Below, piece after piece: positions 11,331-23,900 of a stretch of DNA of 64,000 nucleotides. The translations under genes and the position numbers were made by a program. Every line of letters begins with the position of its first letter. Positions within the stretch are counted from its first letter, which is position 1. The stretch is from Diphasiastrum complanatum (Eukaryota > Streptophyta > Lycopodiopsida > Lycopodiales > Lycopodiaceae): assembly GCA_029204225.1 (NCBI GenBank), contig CM055101.1, positions 38,731,374-38,795,373 on the forward strand, in the 5' to 3' direction. Below the pieces are notes generated by a model. The model was not told where the DNA came from, made no database searches, and worked only from the letters and a program-made list of their open reading frames with translations.

Positions 11331-13060
11331 CGCAACAAAAAGGGTCAGAAAACCTAAATCCCTAAGCCCAAACCCCAAAACCTAGAAAAGAAAGGCAATG
11401 CAAAATGCCCACATGCACACCGATGCTCACAGTGACCTCCTATGCCTAAAGAGGCTTGGAAACATACAATCACTCTCTCCCTAACAACTATACAGCCAAT
11501 CTTAGCAACAAGAATCACTCAAAATGATGCACTATAGCCTCGAAACAAAACAAGGAAAAAAAAATAAAGATGAAAAAAAGCTCCAAGAAGTTGCTTTGCT
11601 TGCAAATCCCTACCTAATCACTGCTGCCCACTTCTGAGTGCTACATTCACCTTGCAGTCATCAAGGCTCCGCATAGAGTGCTCACACTACCCATTTGGCC
11701 ACCCACTTGTCCCTCCACAAGCTTCTCTTCTCTCCTAATGGCGCGCTGGAAAATGGGGCTTCGCGGGCGGTAAAAACAGATTATAAGTTTTTTTTTCTGC
11801 GTTCCGACATTCCGACAACAATGATTTTACATTATAGCTCCTTGAAGCTTTTACATAGTTGTAGCAATAATATGGAATGTGCCTATAAGGTGTTCTTGAC
11901 TTGTGTCCACATACGTGACTCTGAGAATCAAACTAATAGTACGCTCAGGCATACTTTTAAACTCAGTTCTAGGGATCAACAACAATGTTGAAGTTTGTAG
12001 CTTGTAGCACCTACCTAAGTATCCATGTATAGTAAGTACCTCTTCGCCCCACGCCCAAAAGAAGGGATCGAAATGCTTTTGGTTTGTTCAACATGTATAT
12101 CCAATATTGTACACATTTTCAAGAAAAGACCTATACTTAATTTTCTGAGCTTTACCAAAAACTGGTACATAGCACCATCTGCAGCTCACCTGACCTAAAA
12201 AACTGCCCGGAATAGATTAAGCACCTCATTGTGCCCCATAACTGTTGTGGCTGAATGTTCTCCTCATAAGCTGCATTTAGAATTATAGTCCAGGATAACC
12301 TCTTTGCACTTTATAATTGAGGGAAAAATCATAAGCACATGCATCATGGTGAGATATAAATGGATGGAAGCTTATAACTAACTGCAGTCTCCATCCTTCA
12401 GATTCAAACAACCGTTTGAGAGCCATGATTGAGAACAAAAGTATCATTAACATAAAACACATAAGAGGTTTTGTGCATATTAATCTCATCCATAAATATG
12501 AGTTCCATGATTTTTGGATCCCGCGTTTTGTTTCATTTAATCCAAAATAACAGACATTCCGTACCGAAGAAACATCACAGATATGAAGCATTTTGATTAC
12601 TTGACTTTTTAGCAATAAAAATTACAAAATACACATATTGCATACACCTTTTAAAATGAGCTGGTTGTATGGCTGGGAACTATGTTCTCATCCCAACACC
12701 TTAATCCTGAAATGTTTTCAGGGAAATTTTCATACTTGATATTTAGTGAAATCTGTGAAATGCATAGTCAAACTCACAAGACTGCAACTGACAAACTTCA
12801 CAAGACTGCAACTGACAAACTTTACATTCCACTTATTTTTGAAAATTGTGGAATGATCTTAGTAACCATCCCATATTACGAGCCAAACAGCCTGTTGCAG
12901 TTTCTGATTATCCGCATATCGTGGTCTTTTCTGCACAGTCCTTGCATAAGAACATTATTTGCATCTGCAACTGATCAAACTTACACAACTTGCTGAACAG
13001 CTTGCTTACTGCTTTGGTCTAGAATTTAGGGTATGAAAGCTACTGCAACATTTTATTCTA
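11331..13060. other. No gene seen; 3' flank of the DUF3754 gene
   Basis: Only short unconvincing reading frames. A 23-bp unit (AACTTCACAAGACTGCAACTGAC and a near copy) is repeated in tandem near 12,770-12,820. On the minus strand AATAAA (13,057-13,052) starts only a few bases after the DUF3754 stop codon and could act as its poly(A) signal. Confidence 0.4.
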
Positions 13061-15454
13061 TCAATCTTGATATTGAAGCTGAGTGGTCTCAACAAGCTCA
13101 TCCGTTGTCACCCCAATGATATCATTTGCCTTTCTCAGTGACTGATGACAGTACCTTCCAAGGGAATCCTGTTACAGAAAAACTTTGCTTTACAAATCAG
13201 CACTGAGCAAAATAACTCTAAAAGAAAGCCTACCAACAAAGTATTTGCATCCGATAGCTTCGAGTAATAAATGAAGTGCACTTTTTGAGCAATATATCTA
13301 GAGCCCATGTCAGGACAATACCACATTCTCACTACTCTGTATAAAATAGGAGGAAAGAAAACAAACCTTTGTCACAATGCCCAACCTCTCAAGTTTTTGG
13401 ACCGCGTCTGTCACGTCAAAATCACAATTTTCTTGAAATTCCTCAAAGAGGAGTTGTTCACATAGAAAATCCAAATCCTGCAGTTTGACACAGGCCAGCT
13501 AGTCTTAGAGAGCTTTTAGAATATGAGGACCTTACATGTGTAGCCCTTTATACATCAGAAGCACTAGCATTTAGAGGAGATCACCTCCCGCTCGCTCTTA
13601 TAAGCATTGTCTCAATGGACATCAAAATATAAGCATTCATAGATAATCAATTAGACGAACGCACAAGCCATTAAATCACTTCAGACGATCAAACATCAAA
13701 GTTATGAGAAGCGGACATACATGCAGTGTAGCCTTTCCTTTAGTCATCAGAATGAAGTAGGCGATGATGACCTCCTTGATCTGTACAGATTGTGTACACA
13801 TGAAACATTAATTATGACATGCTGCACATCCCTAGAACAACTTTTAAGCATTGGCCTTTCTAAAGTGGCCAAAACACAATACAGAAATCAACTTTAACCC
13901 GCGATCTCCCTAAACAGTCACTTTCAAAAGGTTAAAGCATCAGTTGAGTGTGCAGCTTGACTTTACTTTGCAGAGAAAGGTGGTGGATATAATGACCTCT
14001 TGTTGGATAACATCATCACATAAATGAAGTAGGGTTCCCTTTCCACTATCAAGCTGTTTGTCATACATGGATCTAGTGATTAAGTTTTGATATTCAACAA
14101 GGTTTGCTTGAAAGCTGCATATAGCAACAAATCAAAGTCAAGATTATCTTGATGCAACCATCTTGGAACCCAAATAAAAACGTCATTGATATCTAAATAG
14201 AAAAATGGTTCATTCCCGAGAAAGAAACATCAGTCGCATGAAACTTTTAAATATTATAAATACAATTTCTACTTTTAGTTGCCTCGATAGCAATCTAAAA
14301 GTAGAAATCTTAATGCCAGTCAAAAATGAAAATCTATCCAGTTAAATGAGCATCCAAAGGGCATACGTGAAATAAATTTTTGCACAATATCCTACAAACC
14401 CGCCGAGTATTGCTAATGCAACCCAAATATCCGCCGGATGACTTTCCAAAGTTCCAGAAAAAGCCACCTAGTCCACAGTAAACGCTATTAAGATCTGGCG
14501 TATGTCCCTATTCATGTCATTCTAATTTCTATCAGTACCTCGAGAAGGCTTGGATAAAGATCATACAATGGATGAATTTACAGAAAAATGCTTGTGAGTG
14601 AGAAAATCTTACCAGACCAATGAAAGCTGATATGAGGAACTTGATCCAGTCCATTGGAGTCAAGCTAGGGTTTTTCTTCTCTGGCTGCCAGGCAAAGAAC
14701 TAAGAATCAGATTGCAGCAAAAAGAGAAGAATGCATAATACTTAAGGTCCTTAGTCTACATTCAGCAATTGCATAGATAATCATTTATATTATATAAATT
14801 TATAACTCACAAGAACAAGTTCCATATCTGCCATAGGTATGTTCTTAAAGTGCTTTATATGGATAGCTCGATCTCCCAGGACAGACGGATATTTACGAGG
14901 AGTTGATTTCCTGCATTGGATGTATAAGATAGATGTAGCACCTAGCATAAGTAAATACATGATCAGAATTACAAAATTCACCTATTCAAAATGAACAAAG
15001 ATGTCAGACGAAAAGGTTCAGCTAGATGAAACCATTGCAGGTTTCAAGGTAGGCAGCAAGAAATGTAAAATGAACATAAAGACAGAAACGTTATTATGGT
15101 ACTACCTGTACACAAGGATCATTCTATCAAAAGTAGGCTCTTGTACAGTTGTACGCTTTAGCAAAGTCCCAATACTATGATCCCTCAGCCCAACACAAAC
15201 AGTGTAGTGTGAGTCAATACATGTTGTCAGGTTTAAGTACATAACAGACAAAATTTTGAAATAACAAACTAGAAAACAGCAAGTAAAATATCAGCATGAG
15301 CCACCTAAGTTTCATGTTCTGTATTCGAATGCGCTCTACATAAAGATCACTATTCGAGTTGCTGCGTCCTAGAGAGTTAAAAGGCTCAATCTCCTCATTC
15401 AAATCTGCTGCATTTTGTGCATGGTCTGGAATAGTCGAACTTGACTTTGAAAGC
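13061..15454 (-). CDS. DUF3754 gene, exons 6-14 (C-terminal cluster)
   Basis: Nine exons with short introns encode the second half of the protein, including both membrane segments. The 15454-15305 exon begins with one base that completes an Arg codon left open at the donor of 34317, so no coding exon is missing across the 18.9-kb intron. The tail ([20 protein letters not shown]) is the family's conserved C-terminus. The 15305-15454 exon contains a variable Ser/Asn-rich stretch before [13 protein letters not shown]. Confidence 0.93.
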
Positions 15455-18400
15455 CTGTCATTAACAGCAGATCACACAAGCACAATAAGCTATCCCAAAT
15501 AAAGTACTCAAAAAATGGCTTGACTGAGACTCAGAGCGAAGATTTAATATATTGCATCAAATATGTGGTTTCCTAGTGAAAAGTTGAAATGAAAACGTCT
15601 GCTGGAGTTTGAAAGGCATGATCATCCCTATACATTAGTTCTTATGGGTGTGAGGTATTCAATTACTTAATGGCACACGCTATCTATCTAGGGGGGACTT
15701 TCTTAGCTAGGTCTGAGAGTTGTGACACATTCATAGCTTAGCATCAAGAATACATCAAAATAGACACGAGTTCAGGACTTCCAATCAAGAAAAACACGAC
15801 AATGGACACTGCATCACTTTGCAATGCCTTACTACAAAGTAACCCCGCAACTTAAGCTACATGAAGTAGTCCTCAATAACTCCAAAAACTAAGCTGCAAC
15901 ACCATTTCCCTGGCATGGTATTTATAGGCACCTATCGTCATTCATGCATACTAAATGATCATATGGCTATTTCCTTGATTAGGGCCCTGCACTATCAGAA
16001 GAAAATTTTGAACTAGTTGAGAGAGGGCGGGGGGGGGGGGGGGGGGGGGTGGTTTAATTAGTTGAATTATGAATTCCCTGCCAAGATTAAGACATGATGT
16101 CACTAACTCTCCCAAGTTGGAGATGAGAGTCGACATGAGTCATGCGTGTCAATGGGAGTCATTTGAGTAAACTCAGCAGGTGAGCCAAGTGGTTGATAAT
16201 ATGCTATTTGCTTTCAATGCTAAGAAGCTATCCTAGTGGGAAATCTTAGGGGCTAATCGTGGGCCTGTCATGATAGATGGGTTGCCAGAGGGCTAGCCGA
16301 CCTTGAGCTATGATGATCACCAGTAACAGGCTAGGCATTTGGCCCAAAGTTAGTTGAGGCGTGACAAGCAGCTAACTAACATGCCGTTGAGTAGTAACTT
16401 TGACAACTTGAAGGCCTTACAAAGACAAACCTGAAAAAAGCTATTTGTTTTTCAAATTTTTGTTGGTACATTTAATTGACTCACCAATGTCTGATCTTAG
16501 CACCTTTGCTCGTTTTGCCAGCAAAGTTCTTCGCTTCCTTCATTTGGAGAACGTTCGTGTCACCTATTTATTCTTCAGCCTCCAGCCCTCATTCGCCGCA
16601 AGCAGGAGGCAACTTTTCTTCCTACGCATTTTTGTTGCCTGGGCCTTCTTCGTCACCACTTGAGGTGTCTGAATTTTTGTGATATCATTTGGACATGAAG
16701 GCTTTACAAAAATGGCCTTGAGAAAATTGTTATCCTTTTTTTAAAATCTCGTTCTTTTGTGTGTACAAAGTATGTGATTTATCTTGCGTTGGATGTGTTG
16801 TTGTTGTTAAGAGAGGAGTGAGGCACGAGAGTTTGCATGAAATCATGATTATGAAGTATTTTTGTGCATCTAAATGATCATTGGTTACACTTGCTACATT
16901 CCATAGCTAATTCAAGAGAGTGAGGCGGCGTGCACATCCTCCATGCATGTTTTCCATGTCATGAATAATATAGTTGTTAGCAAGTGTAGGAGTATTGTGT
17001 TGTATCCTAATTGGCTTAGTCCGTGACCTTTCACCTAATTTTGCCTGTTGGGTCCTATTGCCATTCACTCAATACAACACCCATTTCGTGGCTCTAGCTA
17101 CCCTTGAAGATAACTAGTTAGCCTAATTATAATATGTTAAACTATGCCTTGTCATTTTTCCTTACGTAGAATGAATTGCAATGCACTCAATCACAGATTT
17201 CAGATAATCAATAAGCAGTTTTCCAACTAAGAATACCAAAAGAAGATTGTCAATCAACATAAATAATTGATCCCCTACAAGGAAGACTCTCCTAAAAAGA
17301 CTTCAAGACTAATCAAACTCAAGCTCCAAAACAACTAGCATACACTACATTGAAAGCCCTTCAAGAGACCTTCCAGGGCAACCACATTAGGGCCAGCAAA
17401 TAAAACAAGGCAGCCAGCAAGTCTCTAGACAGTACTGGAAAAACATATGATTGATAAATAATGTAATTAATGGGGCAATGTACCCTAATACTATCTATAT
17501 GTTGAGAACATTTTCCTGTCAATAAAAACAGTGCCATCAATGTGGGTAGTAAAATAAACATATACTAAAATAAACAGGAAAAAGTTGATATAGTCGTCTT
17601 AAGATATAAAATGCCAAACTGCATATGCTAAAGATAATGTTGAATAATGGCGTTGCCATACATGGATCAATAAAGTGCATAATTGTAATGTGTACTAATA
17701 AGTACACATTAAGCTAAAAGTCAAAAAATGAGTGGTGTAAATTGGTGGCACCAAATATAACATGAAGCTCTATCAAGCAATACGAATGGCCAAGAATGCC
17801 AAAGGAAAAATTATGAATGTCATAGGTGAAGAGTCCAACACAAATGCTGCTCCAAATAAGTATGTAATATGCAAGTCGTATCACCACGAATGCCAAATAA
17901 AGCCATGAACATGAGCAAGTCTCTCTCCTAACCTCAATGCACATGCCTCTCTTATGTCCAAAGAGTGCCCAAGGAGAATAGAAACGATCAAAGGTGTGCC
18001 CCAGAAAGCTTGTATCATCAAGAAATACCACTGAGCATCTTCAATATCAGCATCATGATTCATGGTTAAACTTTAGTTTTTCTAATCTCTGTAATGTGGC
18101 TGCAATGAAAAGTCATTTAGCAGCTGCTGCCTTCTCTCTGCTGACTTCAATGAGTTTCTTCTGTGCAGATTACTGATGTCATCCAAAATGCTGGTCCTGA
18201 TAAGGTTCGCACTCTTATGAACAAACAGTTTTTTTAATTAAGCTAGCGAATCAACTCTATTTTCATAGGTCTTCTTGTGTTACTATTACTCAGGTACACC
18301 ATTGATTAGTCTATGTTGAATGTTGCTTATGTCTCGCGAGTTGCAACATGCTTCTAGCTTTGTGTTTTATTTGCTGTTTTGAAGTTATAATTCTCTGTTT

Positions 18401-20880
18401 ACTTCATGATGGCATTGATCACAAGTTAAAGTGTTTGAATTACAATCTCGTTTTGTACGTTAATAGATAATCTGGAGCAACCATAATCTAAAACCTTGTG
18501 AAATGTCATAAGTTTTCTTGTACGACATACCGGTGTATTGTGGAATTGAGTCTGGTTTGCATATAAGTTAGGAGATTGTGTTAAAATAGACATTTTTTTA
18601 TAGCCGTGGTCATTTGCACTTCACATGGCACTGGATCTAGATCAAGGAATTTGTAAGTTTTGGCTGCATGATCGATGTCATAAAATTCTAGCATTTTGTT
18701 TCATTGTTAAAAGCTGTTGGATATTTGAAGTACTTCCCTACTACATGGGAAGCAATATGACATTCATACATTTCTGGATTTTAACATGTTTGATATATTC
18801 TGATTTACATGGTGAATCATAGTCTGTCTACAAATTAGCAACTCAAACCTAACCTACTTGTATGTAATCTCTAAGATGGAGCACAAAGCATATAAAAGAA
18901 ATGTTGCAATATTTGACCTGATACCTAAATGACCATATCAGTTATGAATAAAAAATTATCACATGTTTTGCCAATGTACCTCTGGATTTACGTGCATCCT
19001 GGACCTGTAGCATGAATATTAGATACCGCTTATATTTTTGAAAATCTGGTACCAGATTAAGGTGATTGGGTTTTCAAAAACTGGAGAGCGTGCAGCACCC
19101 TACTTCGGAAAAGCAGCCAAAGACTATTGGCAGTATGCGGTTTTTGCATTTGTGCTCTGGCGTGAACAAGATGCAGTGTTCTGGGAGACCAGGTATAAAA
19201 TTCTAATCTAATCTTATCCTGACTAGTTATTCCTCGCATACGTTTGTGTTGAACTCCAAGAAGTTTTCTACCTTGGATTTTGAGATTTTGCTAATAGTGA
19301 TGAGGAATACTTAAAGCGTTGTCTATTCTACAGATTTGGAGTGGAGTCTGCTCCAGCATTATTGTTTCTCAAAGATCCTGGAGTTCAACCAGTTGTCTAT
19401 CATGGTACAGCTATACATCTTCTTGTAGAGTAACTCCGTACATTCAGTTTTTGGCTTTTGTTAAAAGTTATTATCATTCAGGATATATTATCTTTCAGAA
19501 TACAATGAAGATAAGTCGGAAGTTATGACATTGAAGAATATCAGGCCCTAGCAGGTAGTTTCAAAGCTGAAGTTGTGAAGTTGTCTAATCGCTTACCAAA
19601 AGAACAAAGACCAAAGATAGGAAATTTTTTGTTTCAGACAACTATAATAAATGACAAACTCTTCATTTGTCCACAGACATAGCCATACGTCACTGTGGAT
19701 CATCACCACATGGATCGTGATGTACTTTGTGGATCACGTGGATCATTATTGATGTACTTTGCCACATACTTACCTAGATTGAATACTAATATACTAAGCA
19801 GAGCTACATATTCCCCAACTTGGCAATTGTGGATTTTCTCTTGATTGAAAAGAACACAAGGAATCAGTAGGGAGCGTAAGTATGTCTCCATGATAAATTG
19901 GCGAAATTGATACATATATCAAAGACTACAATAATCGTCTAAACTCTATCAAGATATCCTGCTAAAAAAGGAGATGATAGTAGTAGTAAGAATTGCTAAT
20001 GATGATGATGATGATGATAAACACTGGGATATTGTGATGTTGTCGTTGTAGATGATGCTGCTGTGTGTGTGAGCATGCTGGCTGATGAGTCCCTCTACTT
20101 GCTGCATGTCTTTGTGTCCGATGCTCTCTCATGGTGCCGATCTCTTATGGGCCAAAGAATGTCATAACAAAATCACCAGCTCCCAATAGATATGTCGTCA
20201 AGTGTACGGTTCAGGGAAACAATTAAAAAGGAATAATGACACAACTAACGCATCTCAATAGAAGTTTGTTTCACATATGGTAAATAAAATAAGATAGCCA
20301 ATGGAAAACACTCATAGTGAATTGCAATTTGCTACCAGTGCGTGTTGTGACAACTCTTATAAAAAATGAAAGTGGTTTTGTTACATGTAGTACCCAATCT
20401 CAAGTGCATATGGATAAGTGCCATGTCAGATAGACCAAGAGTTCCACATGAATGTACTCAAATCAAGAATCATGAACATTCCAACATGGCCACATATACA
20501 TCAAGCCAACCTAAGGATGTATATATATGAACACTACAACAAAACAAGAGAGCCACGGAAATGTACATACGTGCAAAATATCCCAAGTTATCCAAAGGGA
20601 CAATGTCAAGTAGCATGAAGAAGACTTGGACTAACGATGACTTGGACTATGAGCATGTGAGCGGCTATCATCCTCGTCGTCGACATAATCCTCATCCTCT
20701 GGCACTAAATCACGCGATCTCCACCTAGTGAAGAATGAAGTAATCAGTGGTTGTGAGGTGAACTGATGTGTCCCGTATAAATCTCTCCATAGTATGAATA
20801 TCTCGCGTACCAACAGAGCAACACATCGTGGGTCCTCATAGGCTATGAGGGAGCGTAGAGTGGTAGGCATATCTCGAAAC

Positions 20881-20935
<55 letters not shown>

Positions 20936-23900
20936 AAGAAAGCTTTATTACTATCTTTTCCATGCCAAAAGGAATATAAGACCAATAAGAGTACATGTCA
21001 AGTATGTGGTAACCATGGGAGCGTATATAAACCTCTCCAAGAAAGAAAACTATGCATAAAAGATGAACTATAGACTACAAATTGTCCATAAGTTGGAGCA
21101 AAAATAGTTGCTAAAAATAGAAACATGCCATCTAGCACTACTGCTGAAAAAGGATGTGATACGAGCTGTAGCAGGAGGTAAGATGGATCATTGTCGTCGC
21201 CGTCTAGGAGGATGAAAACTGTGTGCTCTTATAACAGGGGGGGTAGTGCGAGCTGCGAAATGACTGTGAGTGATACACATTTTCTGATATCTATCAGGTG
21301 GTGTATCGTAGTCGTCGTCATCCGAATTGAGGTCTCGGCATGGTCTTCTCCTGGAGAAGAATGATGTAATCTAAGCCTGAGAGCTAGAATGTGGCTGGTG
21401 AGCTGGCATATCCTGTCGTAGCAATACCATCTCTCATATCATGAGCGCAACACAACGAGAGTCAATAAGTGTGCTCTATATACAATTGTCTAATGTATTG
21501 GTGTGTACCCAATGGAAGAACTGTGATAGTGATACCGAATGTCTCCATGAGGAAGTGTGATGCCTGAGAGAACCATGAATGATGACAGCCGGTATCCCTG
21601 AGCCTGAAGATGGTGGGAGGACATAAGTGCAAGCCGTGTGTATCTCTGCTCTATATCAGGAAGTGCCTGAGCTCTTTGGATGTAAGTGATAAGCTGGAAG
21701 GCTACCTCTATCTGGATAGGGGGGGTGACAAACTCTGCAAGAATGATCTCATGTGGAACAGAGGGTTTTGCCCGAATCATGCCAGGTAACATGGTGGTCT
21801 GTAAGCGTGAAATGCTGGCCCAATATGAGGAGGAGAGGCTTGTACACCATATCTCTACTGCATACATGGCTGAAGGGGTGACGATGGTGTCAAAAAGTCT
21901 GCACTTACTCGAGGCATCCCGAATAGACTTAGGGAAGCAGAATCTCTCCAACTGGACTAGGGAAGAATGACCCTTCTTGAGTCCCGCCTGTCTCATACTG
22001 AAAGTAGGACCAGTGAAGAGCACGCCAAGGTAAGTATATGAAGAAACCACCTCTACAGGCTGTCCATCAAAGATAAGCTCTTGCTGCTGCACGAAAGCCC
22101 GAGAGGTATTGAAGACCATGATTTTGGTCTTTGAACCCCACTGGGTACAAAAGGTGTGTAAGCAATTCAGCTGTCTCTGTAATCCCTCTCTGGTATGAGA
22201 GACTAGTACCACATCATCCGCATAGAAAAGGACAACGATCAGAATGTCACCAAGCCTGCAACCATCCCCGTCACACTGAGAAATGACCCCCTCCAGCTCT
22301 TCGATGTATAGCCCAAAAAGAACTAGTGAAAGAGAGCATCCCTGCTTAACCCCAATAGTACTCCGGATTTGCTCAGAAATGCCACTACTATGACGAAAGC
22401 AACCCAAAACCCTCTCATAGAGAGCCATGACAGCTAGGATAATATTCGTCGAGAAACAGAGTCAAAGGCTTTCCTGAAGTCCACAAAACAACAGTAAACC
22501 TTTTCCTTCATGTGCCTAGCTTCCTCAATGAGAGCACGACAGTAGTGGAGTACTGAGCGCGCAACCCTGTCTGGCCCAATGCATGCAAACTCCTAGACTC
22601 TGCCTCTGAGCTAACTGCAGACTGAAGGGTGGTGCCATATAACTTCGTGAGAACATGCCCAATCATGATAGTGATAATTACCAAGTAACATGGGGTCACC
22701 ATTTTTATGGATAGGATGTATGATGTTGGTGCACCAAGGAGATGGGAAGCCTTCAACAACGTGGTTGAGGAGAGTGGATAGTGTGGGGGCAAGAGTGTCT
22801 GAGGCGTGAATCAGTAGCTCGGATTCAAGATCTTCAATGTCTCTAGTACGATGGGTTTTCAATTTTTTAACTGCTACTACTTGGACCAAATCAGGGGTGA
22901 AGAGGGTGAAGTCTGAAGGTCGAGGAGAGATGGAAATGGGCGTATTAGTGGGCATAGTGTAAAGTTGGGTAGCATAGTCAGCCCAAGGAAGTGGGGTGGA
23001 GCACGGGGGATAAATTCATGCCAAAAGGCACTAGAAGAGGAGCTGAAAAGGAGGTTCTGCTTCCTTCGGAGGTCATCATAGGCACGTTTTTTGCGACGAA
23101 GTGTGCGGTTGTACACTTGCCATGAGGAGCGAAGGAGTTGGGGGACATAGAAACGAGCATGTGTGACAGTGTGGTGGGTCCGCGTCGTACCATGGTGGAT
23201 GGAAAGGTCGAGGTGATCGCGGATGAGCTCGTTTGTTTTTGTGAGGTTTAGATGGGAAGGCCAAAGTTGCAGCAGTATGGAGAGAAGTGGTGAGGAAGGC
23301 AGCCTGAGACTCAAGTGGTTTGTTGTGCGGAAAAGAGTGAAGTAAGAAGGCAAGGGATTCTTGGTAGAGCGGTATGTAGAGGGGGTGGAAAGTGTATTTG
23401 GGTGCATGGGGTAGTGTGGATTGTGGTGGAGGTGACAGTGATGGAAGGTGACCAATAGCGAAGGAAAGGAACAAATGATCGGAGAGAGTGGTGGGAGAGA
23501 TATAGAAACTGTGAATGAGGGGAATGGATGAAGGTGACCCCATGAGGTAATCAACAACACTATGATCGCCACTATGAGGATGACAAGTATAGCTGCCAGA
23601 ATTAGGCCAGTAAGGTAGGCCATTATAAATGGCTAACTCATGAGCCTCACCAAACTATAACAGATACTCACCATATGCTGTAATAGATCCCGGTCCATCC
23701 TCAAAAATCCTGGTAATCCCCAAGTTGTCACTGACAAGGGCGTGAACTCGGAGCTGGTTTGTAGAATCATGGAACTCTGTCTGTCGTGAAGCAGTCCGGG
23801 CATTAAAATCCCCAGTGAGGAAAATATGCCCCTGCTCAGCAAATTTGATGATATCCACTGAAAGGTCCAAATAAGGTGAGCCAACACCCTCAACAAAAGA

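Noticed and set aside
18269-18293. 25-bp microexon (VFLCYYYS) in the J-protein fragment
   Set aside because: Its length would break the phase into the next exon, giving an immediate stop.
19990-20020. GAT triplet run as a minisatellite gene or regulatory array
   Set aside because: About six units only, ordinary for plant intergenic DNA.
20631-20996. A 121-codon ORF containing a long (SL)n stretch as a single protein
   Set aside because: The Ser-Leu run is the translated AG microsatellite; it fuses the tail of one LINE with the 3' UTR of another.
22877-23623. 248-codon minus-strand ORF with a hydrophobic start, as a membrane protein
   Set aside because: It overlaps the LINE endonuclease end and linker in a shifted frame; the true LINE frame ([20 protein letters not shown]) explains the stretch.
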